Shown: positions 26,305 through 35,645 of the stretch, piece after piece | Layout: each line of letters starts with the position of its first letter | How positions within the stretch are numbered: the first letter of the stretch is position 1 | Origin: Flavobacterium sp. HSC-32F16 | GTDB lineage: Bacteria > Bacteroidota > Bacteroidia > Flavobacteriales > Flavobacteriaceae | DNA length: 64,000 nucleotides | Reading direction: 5' to 3' | NCBI RefSeq assembly: GCF_024171645.1 | Contig: NZ_JALKAC010000006.1 | Span: 124,001-188,000, forward strand | The notes under the pieces: model-generated | What the model saw: only the letters and a program-made list of their open reading frames with translations | Database searches by the model: none | Told to the model about the DNA's origin: nothing | Translations under genes and position numbers: made by a program

Positions 26305-27681
26305 TTAGTATCCTGAATTTTGGTTTAAGAAGGGATTAGAACGAATAGCAGGTTCTGGTATTGGATATAAACTATCTGTAGTTTTCCAGATTTTGTCGGT
26401 TAAAACAGAGAGTGTTTCATCTGTTTTTCCAGTTCTTTTAAGATCAAACCATCTGTGTCCATTTTCTGCAAAAAATTCACGCTGTCTTTCAAGAGCAATT
26501 AAATCCAGAAGCTGGTTTGGATCTGTTAAAGTGGTATTATCAAGTAAAGCTCTGTTTCGAATAGCATTAATATCTTGCTGCGCTCCGGTAATATCGTTTA
26601 ATTTTACTCTGGCTTCGGCTCTTATTAAATACAACTCAGCCAGTCTAAGTACTGTAGAACGTTCAATAGGCGATGCTGTAAATCTATTTTTGTATTTAGT
26701 TGGTGCAATTCCTATAAATACACCCTGAGCATTTGTTATATTTCTTGTCCATTTTGTTTTTCTGTCATCACCGGTTTCAAATAGTGCATTTCCTTTTCTT
26801 AATAAAAAAACAGCTGTATTGGCATCTAAAAACACCGATGATCCTTCGTAAGTATAGTTAACGTTAAAATAGGGAATTTGCAGAATAGCTTCGTCATTAT
26901 CTGAAATAAACGGACTATTTGTTGGTGATAAATCTGTAATTAGTTCATAAGTTCCAGTTTGGCTTAATACAGCAGATGCATGAGTTGAGGCTTCACTCCA
27001 TTTTCCTGAATAAAGATTTACTCTTGCTAATAAAGCTTCTGCAGCCCATTTTGTTGCTCTGATTCTTTCGTCATCATAATTTGTATAATCTGTTGGAAGA
27101 TCTTTTGAGGCATCGGTTAAATCAATAATAATTTGTGCATAAACAGCTTCTTGAGAAGATTGCGGCAATAAAGCAGAAACATCAATATTGGTAGTCAGTA
27201 CCAAAGGAACATTTTCCCACAAATTAGTCAAATTAAAATGAGCATAAGCTCTTAGAAATTTAGCTTCGGCAATGCACTGTCTACTTTTAACAGCATTAAG
27301 CGTAGTACTTTTGCTAACACCTTCTATAACATTGTTAGCATTATAAATAGTTTTGTACAGTTCGCCCCACATTCCGTTAATAGAACTATCGGTTTCAGGT
27401 ATTTCATTAGTACCATAAATTGTCGGAATACCATTTGTTCGTACCAATTCATCTGATGTCTGACCAAGAATAGAATGTATCTGATTGTAATAAAATCCAG
27501 CTACCATGCTTTGGTAAATTCCGTTTACAGCAGCTTCGGCCGTTGGATCTGAACCATAAACGGTATTTGATGATAACTGATTGCTAGGAAGATCAACATC
27601 AAGTGCAGCATCGCAGCTCGTAAATCCAATTAAAAGAAATGACGAAAATATATAGATATATTTAGTAGAAATATTTTTCAT
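26305..27681 (-). CDS. SusD/RagB-family outer-membrane substrate-binding lipoprotein
   Basis: A 458-residue lipoprotein: signal sequence followed by LIGFTSCDAALDV with the lipidated Cys. It has SusD features: an N-terminal TPR-like helical region (AVNGIYQSMVAG, AEAKFLRAYAHFNL), LWENVPLV, and the C-terminal block RLAELYLIRAEARVKLND with ALERQREFFAENGHRWFDLKRTG. It forms a lid on the SusC channel encoded 11 bp upstream. The ligand cannot be read; the neighbouring M16 peptidase favours a peptide (RagB-like) over a glycan. Confidence 0.95.
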   Translation of the reverse strand: MKNISTKYIYIFSSFLLIGFTSCDAALDVDLPSNQLSSNTVYGSDPTAEAAVNGIYQSMVAGFYYNQIHSILGQTSDELVRTNGIPTIYGTNEIPETDSSINGMWGELYKTIYNANNVIEGVSKSTTLNAVKSRQCIAEAKFLRAYAHFNLTNLWENVPLVLTTNIDVSALLPQSSQEAVYAQIIIDLTDASKDLPTDYTNYDDERIRATKWAAEALLARVNLYSGKWSEASTHASAVLSQTGTYELITDLSPTNSPFISDNDEAILQIPYFNVNYTYEGSSVFLDANTAVFLLRKGNALFETGDDRKTKWTRNITNAQGVFIGIAPTKYKNRFTASPIERSTVLRLAELYLIRAEARVKLNDITGAQQDINAIRNRALLDNTTLTDPNQLLDLIALERQREFFAENGHRWFDLKRTGKTDETLSVLTDKIWKTTDSLYPIPEPAIRSNPFLNQNSGY

Positions 27682-27692
27682 GATGAGTAGAA

Positions 27693-30600
27693 TTAAAATG
27701 TAAACTGAGTTCCAAAAGTTATCGTACGCAATGGAGGTAATGCTAGACCTTGTGTTTCCGGATCAAGTCCTTTGTATTTAGTAAACGTTACCAGGTTTTG
27801 TCCCTGTATTGAAAGGCGAATTCCCTGCAAATATTTCTTGGTTGCCACATCTAAAGGGATTTGATAAGAAGCACTTACATTTTTAAGTTTTATATAAGAT
27901 GCATCGATTATAGAAGCATTTGATCCCATATAATTAAAGAAACTGTTTTGATAACCAGAGCTTAAAATATTTCCCTGAGCTAAATAATCGTTATACTCAT
28001 CTACCTGAAAATTAGCTGTTGAATACGGATAACCTGGTTGTGCTCCGGTAGAAGTCATTAAAGTTGTTCCTTCCTGTTTTACAAACTGGAACAAAAAGTC
28101 AAGTGTGAAATCTTTATAACTTATTGTATTAGATATTCCTCCGTAGTATTTAGGATAAGTTGGTCCCGCATATTTTCTATCTCCTCTACCAGTTTGGGCA
28201 AATCCGGTAGAGATTCTTCCGTCTGCGTTTACATCTTCAAATTGAGCAATTCCAGCATCATTTACACCTGTAAAATTGTACAAATATCTGCTGCTTAAAG
28301 GGTTTCCAATTACATATTGAGAGTAATAGCTGGTAAACTCTATACCAGGAAATGATACTAGTTTATTTGAATTGGTTGAAATATTGAAAGCAGTAGACCA
28401 ATTGAAGTTCTTAGTACGAATATTAGTTGTACCCAACGTAAATTCCCATCCTTTATTTTCAACTTCTGCTGGTAAATTTGCAGTATAAGTTGTAAAACCT
28501 GCCTGAGCGCTAAGAGTATAGTTTACTAATTGATTACTGGACGTATTTTTATAATAAGCAGCAGTAAAAGAAATACGATCGTTAATGAAACTTAAATCCA
28601 GAGCTGCTTCAAATTTCTTTGTTAATCCCCATTTAATATTAGGATTTTGAATTCTGGCCGCAGTCATCGAAGCATTTCCATTGCCGTAAGTACGAGTATC
28701 AAAAGTATCAGCGTATTGATAATTGTCAATGTCGTCACTTCCTATTTCTCCATAACTAGAGCGAAGTTTTCCAAAACTTAACACTGGAATATTTTTCATG
28801 AAATTTTCCTGAGTAAATATCCAGGCACCACCAACAGAACCAAAATTTCCAAAACGATTATTTGCTCCAAATTTAGAAGAACCATCTCTTCGAAAGTTAA
28901 CATTCAAAATATATTTATTGGCAATATTATAGTTTATCCTGCTGAAAAGAGAAATGTATTTATACTCTGTACTACCATTGATAGCCGTTATGTTTTCTGC
29001 GGTTGCTAAGTTTCCAATTAAATTGTCTGAACTGTAACCGTTTGAGCTTACATACGATGGCATCTCTGATTTTCTGTTCTGCCATGAACCTCCAACAAGC
29101 GCCGTAAGATTTCCTTTCCACAATTCAGTTGTATAATTCAATTGTGGTTCAACAGTAAAATTATTGGTGTTATTTGTTGAAACAGTATACGATCTTTGAA
29201 AGTTCATTTCGCCGCCGCCAGCTTCGGTATAAACATGATTACTTGCTGATCCCGGCATGAATTGTTTGGTCTGCATTTGAGCTCTTCCGTATCCAAGATC
29301 TGTTTTAAAAGAAAAACCTTTTGCAATTTCATACTGCAGATTAAAACTTGTTATTAAGTTAATTCCTTTATCATCAACTCTTTTCTCTAAAGCAGCAAGC
29401 GGATTAATATCACTAAAGTAATCAGGAGACCAGTAATAACTGCCGTCTGCATTGTACAACGGACGGTTTGGAGCTGTACCAACTGCATAAGTTGTGATAT
29501 CAAAAAATGGAAGTTTATTATTATCTGCAGCAAAAATTACAGAAGCTCCTACTTTTAATTTTCTATCTAATGTACTATGATTGATATTAAAATTAGTTGA
29601 GAATTTATCATAGCTGAAATCTCCCGGAACAACAGTAGTTTCTTTATGGTATGCACCGCTTAATAGAAAATTAGTTGTCTCATTTCCACCTTTTAAAGAG
29701 GCTGAATAATTATTGAAATTTGCTGTGCCTCCTATTAATTTTTTCTGCCAATTCGTATAGGCATTTGGATCCCAGTCTACAAGAGCAATACCGTTACTGT
29801 CATTTGATGCAGTATCGCCATTATTGTTTAATGCTGTTTGAAGCATATTTAAATATGCAGGCGTGTCTAATGTTTTGGTAAAATGTGCTACTTCAGAAAC
29901 TCCAGAGTTGGTGGTTATGGTAAACTCTGTTTTCCCGGTTTTCCCTTTTTTAGTAGTAATAAGCACGACACCATTTGCTCCTCTGGAACCGTAAATTGCT
30001 GTTGCATCGGCATCTTTTAATATTTCGATGCTTTCTATATCATTTGGATTAATAATATTTAGCGGACTTGTTGATTTTTGTGCTCCTCTAATAACATTTT
30101 GATCCTGTACTTGCTGCTTAATGTCATCACCAATATACGGAACACCATCAACGATATAAAGAGGAAGGTTACTGCCTTCAATAAAGTTTCTGCCACGAAT
30201 GCTGATGTTCATGTCGCTTCCTGCGTAACCAGAAGTTTGTGTTACAAAAACTCCAGGCGCTCTTCCTTGAAGAGTTTGTAAAATATTAGTTACAGGTTGT
30301 TTTGCAATATCTTCAGACGTAATTTTTACTACAGATCCTGTTGTTGTTCTTCGGGTGGTTGTACCGTAACCAATAACAACGATTTCATCTAATTTAGCTA
30401 AATCAGGCTGCATTTTAATGGTAACAGAAGTCTGGTTTTCAACTGTTATTTGTTGCGTTTTATATCCTAAATAAGACAATTTAAGCACGTGTTTTCCAGA
30501 TGTAAGCTCAATGTAAAATTGCCCGTCAAAATCTGAAATTCCTTGTTTATTACCTCCTACAATTAATACAGAAACACCAGGCAGCGGTTGTCCGTTTTCA

Positions 30601-31085
30601 TCCAGAACTTTACCGGTAAGCATATAATTAACTTCTTCTTCATTTTTTGTTTGAGAAGTATTTGCAGCATTTTTAGCAGTTTCTTTTTTATAAATCACAA
30701 CATTCTTGTCTACTTGTTTGTAGACAAGATTACTGCCTTGAAATACATTGTCTAAAATCTCACTTACACTTCGGCGTCCTCTTGGTGTATTGACTTTTGG
30801 AAAATCTTTTATGATTTGCGGCTGATAAGCGAACAGCAGTCCCGTTCTGTTTTCTATGGTTTTAAATAAAGTTTTAATATCCTGATTATGAAGCTCAATG
30901 TCAACAGATATTGATTCTAAATTCTGACCGCTCATTTCGGTTGCAAAGACCATATGAGTACCACAGGTCAATAAGAAAATGTGGAATAAACTGATTCGCA
31001 TGATCATAATTGTTTTTTTTGACAAACGGAAAAATGAGGATTTCTTTTCCCTGTCAAACATGGTTGTTTTACAGCGTAATTTCAT
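27693..31085 (-). CDS. SusC/RagA TonB-dependent transporter with STN signalling domain
   Basis: An 1130-residue outer-membrane transporter. After a long N-terminal signal region come the STN domain (about 55-130: VDIELHNQDIKTLFKTIENRTGLLFAYQ), a carboxypeptidase-like beta domain (LTGKVLDENGQPLPGVSVLI), the TonB plug (LDEIVVIGYGTTTRR, TNILQTLQGRAPGV, SIRGRNF, ATAIYGSRGANGVVLITTK) and a beta barrel ending in a terminal Phe. The STN domain marks it as a transducer that talks to FecR and the ECF sigma factor encoded directly upstream. The start is uncertain: ATG at 31085 or about eight codons later. Confidence 0.95.
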   Translation of the reverse strand: MKLRCKTTMFDREKKSSFFRLSKKTIMIMRISLFHIFLLTCGTHMVFATEMSGQNLESISVDIELHNQDIKTLFKTIENRTGLLFAYQPQIIKDFPKVNTPRGRRSVSEILDNVFQGSNLVYKQVDKNVVIYKKETAKNAANTSQTKNEEEVNYMLTGKVLDENGQPLPGVSVLIVGGNKQGISDFDGQFYIELTSGKHVLKLSYLGYKTQQITVENQTSVTIKMQPDLAKLDEIVVIGYGTTTRRTTTGSVVKITSEDIAKQPVTNILQTLQGRAPGVFVTQTSGYAGSDMNISIRGRNFIEGSNLPLYIVDGVPYIGDDIKQQVQDQNVIRGAQKSTSPLNIINPNDIESIEILKDADATAIYGSRGANGVVLITTKKGKTGKTEFTITTNSGVSEVAHFTKTLDTPAYLNMLQTALNNNGDTASNDSNGIALVDWDPNAYTNWQKKLIGGTANFNNYSASLKGGNETTNFLLSGAYHKETTVVPGDFSYDKFSTNFNINHSTLDRKLKVGASVIFAADNNKLPFFDITTYAVGTAPNRPLYNADGSYYWSPDYFSDINPLAALEKRVDDKGINLITSFNLQYEIAKGFSFKTDLGYGRAQMQTKQFMPGSASNHVYTEAGGGEMNFQRSYTVSTNNTNNFTVEPQLNYTTELWKGNLTALVGGSWQNRKSEMPSYVSSNGYSSDNLIGNLATAENITAINGSTEYKYISLFSRINYNIANKYILNVNFRRDGSSKFGANNRFGNFGSVGGAWIFTQENFMKNIPVLSFGKLRSSYGEIGSDDIDNYQYADTFDTRTYGNGNASMTAARIQNPNIKWGLTKKFEAALDLSFINDRISFTAAYYKNTSSNQLVNYTLSAQAGFTTYTANLPAEVENKGWEFTLGTTNIRTKNFNWSTAFNISTNSNKLVSFPGIEFTSYYSQYVIGNPLSSRYLYNFTGVNDAGIAQFEDVNADGRISTGFAQTGRGDRKYAGPTYPKYYGGISNTISYKDFTLDFLFQFVKQEGTTLMTSTGAQPGYPYSTANFQVDEYNDYLAQGNILSSGYQNSFFNYMGSNASIIDASYIKLKNVSASYQIPLDVATKKYLQGIRLSIQGQNLVTFTKYKGLDPETQGLALPPLRTITFGTQFTF

Positions 31086-31133
31086 AAATTTGCATGTTTT
31101 TAATGGTTACTGGATTAATTATTAAGAATCTTG

Positions 31134-31166
31134 GCCATCTGGTGTAGGAGCTGGATGGCTTTTTTA
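31134..31166. promoter_or_regulatory. Hairpin in the FecR-SusC spacer
   Basis: GCCATC (31134-31139) pairs with GATGGC (31154-31159), followed on the plus strand by a T-run. On the minus strand, the direction of transcription here, it would be an RNA hairpin between the fecR stop and the susC start, possibly a processing or attenuation element. Confidence 0.35.
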
Positions 31167-31264
31167 TTTTAGTTTTTTGGTTAATTGTTTTTTTTTAAAG
31201 GTTAATATTCTATTTTTAAAAGCTTTCTAAGTAGGAGGTTAGATCGCTTTGTCTCTTCATTAAT

Positions 31265-32308
31265 TTATTCACAGCCTTTGCCTTCAATAACAACTGCTCC
31301 GGCTTTGTTGTAACGATATTCAGTTTCAATAACACTGCAGATTACTTTTAAAACATGATCAAGATCTTCTTCATTTAAGAAACTTGCCGTTATTCTGCAT
31401 TTGTTAATCTTCTCATTTGAAATTAAAATCTGCACTTTATATTTTTGAGAAATTAACGAAACAGCTTCCTGCATATTAAGATCATCCAGAATCAGGTAAT
31501 TGCTTTTCCATTCGGTTACAATGGCTGCGCTTATATTATTTTGCTCATAACTCAAAGTGTTTTTATCTACTTTAATCTGCTGGTTTGGAGTAATTACGCC
31601 GTACACTTTCTCAGTGTCTCCAACCTGAACTTTACCTCGGGTAACCGTAACTTCAATACTTTTAGAAGAATTTTGGGCATTGATGTTAAAAGCCGTACCT
31701 AAAACTTTAGTCTGTACTTTACCCGTATGTACTATAAAAGGTTTTTCTTCATTTCTTTTTATGTCAAAAAAAGCTTCTCCGGTAAGTGTAACTTCACGTG
31801 TTTTATTGTTAAAAGAATTTTGATCGTATTTTAAACTGCTGTTTTCGTTTAAAAGAACCGTACTTCCATCCGGAAGATGAACCAATTGCTTTCCGCTGAA
31901 ATCAATTAAAGAGTTTTCGGCAGTTAAAGTCTGTTCAACAACAGGAACTGGCAAAGTATTTTTTTGCTGAAAAAAGAAATTATTACCAATAGCAATCAAA
32001 GCAATAATACTGGCAGCAGCGACGATGATGCGTACCATTTTTTTACTGCTTCTTTTATGAGGTTCCAAAGTCACCACTTTTGGCTCGGTTACAGGTTTAG
32101 ATAAAATATATTTCAGGATATAATCTCCCTGCTCTTTATCTAATACCTTAGAAGCATCGTTATCTTTAAGCATCAAATGAATTTTTTCTTTTATAAAATC
32201 ATCATGATTGCCTTGTTCAATAATCTCCATCATTTTTTGCTGCTCGATTTCGGAGAGATTATTTTGCAGATAACTTTGAAATAATTCTTCAAATTTGTTT
32301 TGCTGCAT
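31265..32308 (-). CDS. FecR-type anti-sigma factor
   Basis: A 347-residue single-pass membrane protein: a cytoplasmic N-terminal part (about 1-90), one membrane helix (about 92-111), then a periplasmic FecR domain (LPDGSTVLLNENSSLKYDQ, REVTLTGEAFFDIKRNEEKPFIVHTGKVQTKVLGTAFNI) and a C-terminal STN-like domain (DLNMQEAVSLISQKYKV...) that would contact the SusC STN domain. It relays substrate binding at the outer membrane to the ECF sigma factor encoded upstream. Confidence 0.95.
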   Translation of the reverse strand: MQQNKFEELFQSYLQNNLSEIEQQKMMEIIEQGNHDDFIKEKIHLMLKDNDASKVLDKEQGDYILKYILSKPVTEPKVVTLEPHKRSSKKMVRIIVAAASIIALIAIGNNFFFQQKNTLPVPVVEQTLTAENSLIDFSGKQLVHLPDGSTVLLNENSSLKYDQNSFNNKTREVTLTGEAFFDIKRNEEKPFIVHTGKVQTKVLGTAFNINAQNSSKSIEVTVTRGKVQVGDTEKVYGVITPNQQIKVDKNTLSYEQNNISAAIVTEWKSNYLILDDLNMQEAVSLISQKYKVQILISNEKINKCRITASFLNEEDLDHVLKVICSVIETEYRYNKAGAVVIEGKGCE

Positions 32309-32531
32309 TGTTTGTAAATTAAGTTAGTACTTGTTTGTAAATGATAAATTGGGGTCAGTTATTTTTTTTTTGAAGAACCCTGCAGTTTGTTGGGGTAAAC
32401 CAGTAATTGCAATGATCTTTATTATGAAGACGATTGAAAAATAGGGAGGGAGTAGTCGAAAGTAAAAAAAATGTAAAAAAAACGTAAAAAAATAGCCAGA
32501 GATCTTTTTTTGAAAGAAAAAACTTTAAAGT

Positions 32532-33119
32532 TTATATTTTAAAAAATAGAAGCAATGTCATGAACATATTCATGTAAGGGGAAATTTTGACGCGTACAAA
32601 CTTTAAAGCTTGGGACATATGTTTTTTTACGGTTTCTGTAGAAATGCCCAAATCTTCACCAATTTTTTGATGGCTTAAGCCTTCCCATTTCGCCATTTTG
32701 TAGATTTTTTGCTGCTGGGGAGGAAGCTGCTCTACAATTTCGTTTAGAATAACGGCATACTGCTGTTCTTTAATCTCAGTATCAGTATCGTTTGCAGAAG
32801 CATTTTGATACTCCATATCAGAGACTAAACTGGAATCTCTTGCAATTTTTTTAAGCGTATCGAAAATATGATTGCGCGAAATGATAAAAAGATAGTTTTC
32901 GAAATGAGTAATTTCAGCTAAATTCTTCTGATTCTGCCAGACTTTTAAAAAGACATCCTGTACAGTTTCTTCTGCTAAAATCTTTGATTTTGTTATTTTA
33001 AATGCAGTGCCAAAAACAACATTTTTGTATTCATTATACAGCTTCGTAAAAGCCAGTTCGCTTCCCTGAGACAACTCGTACAAGAGTCTGCTTTGATCGG
33101 AACTGAAATTTGATGACAT
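32532..33119 (-). CDS. ECF RNA polymerase sigma factor
   Basis: A 195-residue sigma-70-family protein of the FecI/RpoE-like Bacteroidota class: region 2 (ELAFTKLYNEYKNVVFGTAFKITKSKILAEETVQDVFLKVWQ) and region 4 with a helix-turn-helix (WEGLSHQKIGEDLGISTETVKKHMSQALKFV). A hydrophobic C-terminal tail (MNMFMTLLLFFKI) is common in this class. With the FecR protein it should control the SusCD block. The 223-bp spacer to fecR has no other gene. Confidence 0.95.
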   Translation of the reverse strand: MSSNFSSDQSRLLYELSQGSELAFTKLYNEYKNVVFGTAFKITKSKILAEETVQDVFLKVWQNQKNLAEITHFENYLFIISRNHIFDTLKKIARDSSLVSDMEYQNASANDTDTEIKEQQYAVILNEIVEQLPPQQQKIYKMAKWEGLSHQKIGEDLGISTETVKKHMSQALKFVRVKISPYMNMFMTLLLFFKI

Positions 33120-33339
33120 GGCTTAGAATATTGTGTTGCTTTTGACAATATTATTACTTTTTTGAATATATGCGTTATTTTAATGTAAAATAATTGATAG
33201 AAATATGGTTTCGGTAATATTATGCAAGAAATATTTCATGATTTTTAAAAAATTAATGAGCATTTTGTAAATCAGCTAAAAGTACTATTTTGTGTACAAA
33301 GAATGTAAAAAAGACATATTTCAGATTCAATTTTACATA

Positions 33340-33374
33340 AAAAAGCCTTTAAAAAATTGATTTTAAAGGCTTTT
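33340..33374. terminator. Terminator downstream of the FucP-type gene
   Basis: AAAAAGCCTTTAAAA and TTTTAAAGGCTTTT arms with a short loop, located 22 bp beyond the minus-strand stop at 33397. The rest of the spacer to 33119 is AT-rich with no gene seen. Confidence 0.8.
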
Positions 33375-33396
33375 CTAAATTTCAAAAAGGAAAATA

Positions 33397-34695
33397 TTAT
33401 TTATTCATTTTCACTTTATGTCCATACAAACCAAACGATAAAATAATAACAAAACAAACCAGCGGAATGATATATCCAGCCTGAATATCATCATGTTTCA
33501 TATCAATTAATGTTCCCATTGCATAAGGAAGAATTGCTCCGCCCACAATTGACATTACCAGCCACGAAGAACCTGTTTCAGTATTCGATTTTAAACCAAC
33601 CAATCCTAAAGAAAAAATAGTTGGAAACATAATCGACATAAAAAATCCGATACCTCCTAAAGCATAAATTATATAAATTCCTGATCCGTAAATAGCTACT
33701 AAACAAAGAAAAGCACTTATTATACAATATATTGATAGTAAAATATAATCTTTAATGAACTTCAAAAAGAAAGTTCCGCTAAATCTTCCCATCATAAATA
33801 AAAAACCATAAATACCTAAATAATAAGCGGCCGTTTTTTCATCTAAACCAGCTTCTTTCTGTGCTATTCGTACAAAAAAACTAGTTACACAAACTTGTGC
33901 GCCTACATAAAAAAATTGTGCGACAACTGCCCAACTCAAATGTGAAAATTTTAAAACTGAAAAGAATCCTGGTTTAGGTTCAGTTTCTGTCTGTTGAGAT
34001 TTCATGGACGGTAAGTGCATAAAATAGAAGATTACAGCAACTAAAACCAAAATGCTTCCTAAAATAATATACGGTAATTTTACAGACGAGGCTTCTTCTA
34101 AAAGATATGTTGCTTTTGCTGCTTCTGACATGGATGCCATTTGTTCTGGAGTGTGATTAACCCCTGAGAGTATAAATACGCCTCCTAATAATGGAGCTAA
34201 TGTTACTGCTAAGCCATTAAAAGAAGCAGCTAAATTTAATCTGGTAGAAGATGATTCAGCTGGTCCTAGTATAGCGGCATACGGATTAGCGCTTGTTTCC
34301 AGAATTGTTAAACCACAGCCGATAATAAATAAAGCAAGTAAAAAAAGTTCGTACGTTCTATTATTTGCAGCGGGTACAAATAAAAAAGCTCCCGCTGCAA
34401 AAACTAATAGCCCCGTAATGATACTGTTTTTGTAACCTATTTTTTTTATAATAATTCCCGCAGGAATTGCCATTATAAAATAGGCAAAAAAGATAGAAGT
34501 ATCAATCAATGTAGATTGTCTGTTATTTAATTCACACGCTTTTTTTAAATGAGGAATTAAAATACCGTCAAGGCCATGCGCCATTCCCCAAAGGAAAAAT
34601 AAGCTGGTAATTAAAATAAATGGCAGAAGATAGTTGGTTTTTCCGCCCTCGTTTGGCACTTCGTGAAGATCGCCTGTTTGGTTTGTTACTTGCAT
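33397..34695 (-). CDS. FucP-type sugar:H+ symporter (MFS)
   Basis: A 432-residue, 12-helix MFS transporter of the fucose permease family: FFLWGMAHGLDGILIPHLKKA in TM1 and ETSANPYAAILGP in TM4 are hallmark segments. FucP-like proteins import L-fucose and related sugars; in Bacteroidota the family also covers glucose, galactose or rhamnose permeases, so the sugar is not certain. It is the last gene of the minus-strand CoA-transferase unit, 116 bp after maoC, and would bring in the deoxysugar handled by the plus-strand dehydrogenase/lactonase genes. Confidence 0.9.
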   Translation of the reverse strand: MQVTNQTGDLHEVPNEGGKTNYLLPFILITSLFFLWGMAHGLDGILIPHLKKACELNNRQSTLIDTSIFFAYFIMAIPAGIIIKKIGYKNSIITGLLVFAAGAFLFVPAANNRTYELFLLALFIIGCGLTILETSANPYAAILGPAESSSTRLNLAASFNGLAVTLAPLLGGVFILSGVNHTPEQMASMSEAAKATYLLEEASSVKLPYIILGSILVLVAVIFYFMHLPSMKSQQTETEPKPGFFSVLKFSHLSWAVVAQFFYVGAQVCVTSFFVRIAQKEAGLDEKTAAYYLGIYGFLFMMGRFSGTFFLKFIKDYILLSIYCIISAFLCLVAIYGSGIYIIYALGGIGFFMSIMFPTIFSLGLVGLKSNTETGSSWLVMSIVGGAILPYAMGTLIDMKHDDIQAGYIIPLVCFVIILSFGLYGHKVKMNK

Positions 34696-34709
34696 TTATT
34701 AGTTTTTTT

Positions 34710-34820
34710 AAGGTTCTAAGGTTCTGAGGGACAAAGGTTCAAAGGTTTTTTTACCACTAAGTTTCTAAGATGTAAAGTTTTTAAATCTCAGCATCTTAGA
34801 AACTTAGTGCCTTAGAACCT
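34710..34820. repeat. Dispersed palindrome built from GGTTCTAAGG modules
   Basis: Core arms CACTAAGTTTCTAAGATG (34755-34772) and its perfect inverse (34792-34809), flanked by GGTTCTAAGGTTCTGAGG (from 34712) and CCTTAGAACC (34810-34819). Related modules occur at 42571-42715. The maoC stop codon (34812-34814) lies inside the right flank. Confidence 0.75.
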
Positions 34821-35255
34821 TTTTTTTACCAGTAATAAGTGGTCACATACCAAAACCACTTCACCTCTTTGGTTAATGATTTCGACATGTTCTGTTACGG
34901 TTCCCATTTCTGGATTTTTGGCTTCTCCTTTTTCTGAAATGGTGATTTCAGAATGAATTGTATCGCCAATATGAACTGGTTTTACAAAACGCATTTTATC
35001 ATATCCTCTTGAAAAAGCCTCAGGATTTATTTCAGAAGCAGTTAATCCGATACCAATAGCAAAAACCATAGTTCCGTGAGCAATACGCTGTCCGAATGGC
35101 TGTGTTTTGCACCATTCTTCATCCATGTGATGCGGGAAAAAATCTCCCGTGTGTCCGGCATGAACCACAAAATCGGTTTCTGTAATAGTTCTGCCTAATG
35201 TAACTCTTTTATCTTCAAGTTGATAATCTTCAAAAAAGGTTGATTTGAAATACAT
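34812..35255 (-). CDS. MaoC-like (R)-hydratase/dehydratase
   Basis: A 147-residue single hot-dog domain. The (R)-specific enoyl-CoA hydratase dyad is present: Asp 38 and His 43 in HTGDFFPHH (D-x4-H), followed by IAHGTM, where the family's catalytic-loop backbone sits. It should add or remove water on a CoA thioester. It is in line with two CaiB/BaiF CoA-transferases, which would make such thioesters, as in mesaconate- or itaconate-type pathways. It is separated from the upstream Gfo/Idh gene by a 390-bp spacer containing a tandem repeat. Confidence 0.88.
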   Translation of the reverse strand: MYFKSTFFEDYQLEDKRVTLGRTITETDFVVHAGHTGDFFPHHMDEEWCKTQPFGQRIAHGTMVFAIGIGLTASEINPEAFSRGYDKMRFVKPVHIGDTIHSEITISEKGEAKNPEMGTVTEHVEIINQRGEVVLVCDHLLLVKKRF

Positions 35256-35270
35256 AGTTTTTTGTTTTTT

Positions 35271-35300
35271 TATTTAACCATATAAGTGATATAAGATAAT
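35271..35300. repeat. Inverted copy of the tandem-repeat core
   Basis: ACCATATAAGTGATATAAG here is the reverse complement, with one or two changes, of the CTTATATCACTTATATGG core in the array at 35361-35641, so transcripts of this spacer could fold long-range. Confidence 0.7.
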
Positions 35301-35360
35301 TTAAGCGGTGCGTTGAGTTTAAGAGTGCTTATTTTAATTCATAAAAGCTTTGCTCAAAAT

Positions 35361-35641
35361 GATTTAAATGAACTTATATTACTTATATGGTTTAAATTTT
35401 TATTTTACTTTTCACACAAAGTGATTAAATGAACTTATATCACTTATATGGTCTAAATTTTTATTTCTACTTTTTACACAAAATGATTAAATAAACTTAC
35501 ATCACTTATATGGTTTAAATTTTTATTTTACTTTTCACACAAAGTGATTAAATGAACTTACATCACTTATATGGTTTAAATTTTTATTTCTACTTTTTAC
35601 ACAAAGTGATTAAATAAACTTACATCACTTATATGGTTTAA
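35361..35641. repeat. 62-bp tandem repeat with an alternating two-unit pattern
   Basis: Unit starts at 35361, 35423, 35485, 35546 and 35608 (62, 62, 61, 62 bp and a partial copy). Each has GATTAAAT(G/A)AACTTA, then ATCACTTATATGG and TTTAAATTTTTATTT. Units 1 and 3 read TTACTTTTCAC; units 2 and 4 read CTACTTTTTAC, so the array is a duplicated dimer. It lies between the Gfo/Idh and maoC genes and carries no ORF. Confidence 0.92.
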
Positions 35642-35645
35642 AAAA

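Noticed and set aside
35361..35641. CRISPR array
   Set aside because: The repeats are contiguous with no unique spacers, and no cas genes are present.
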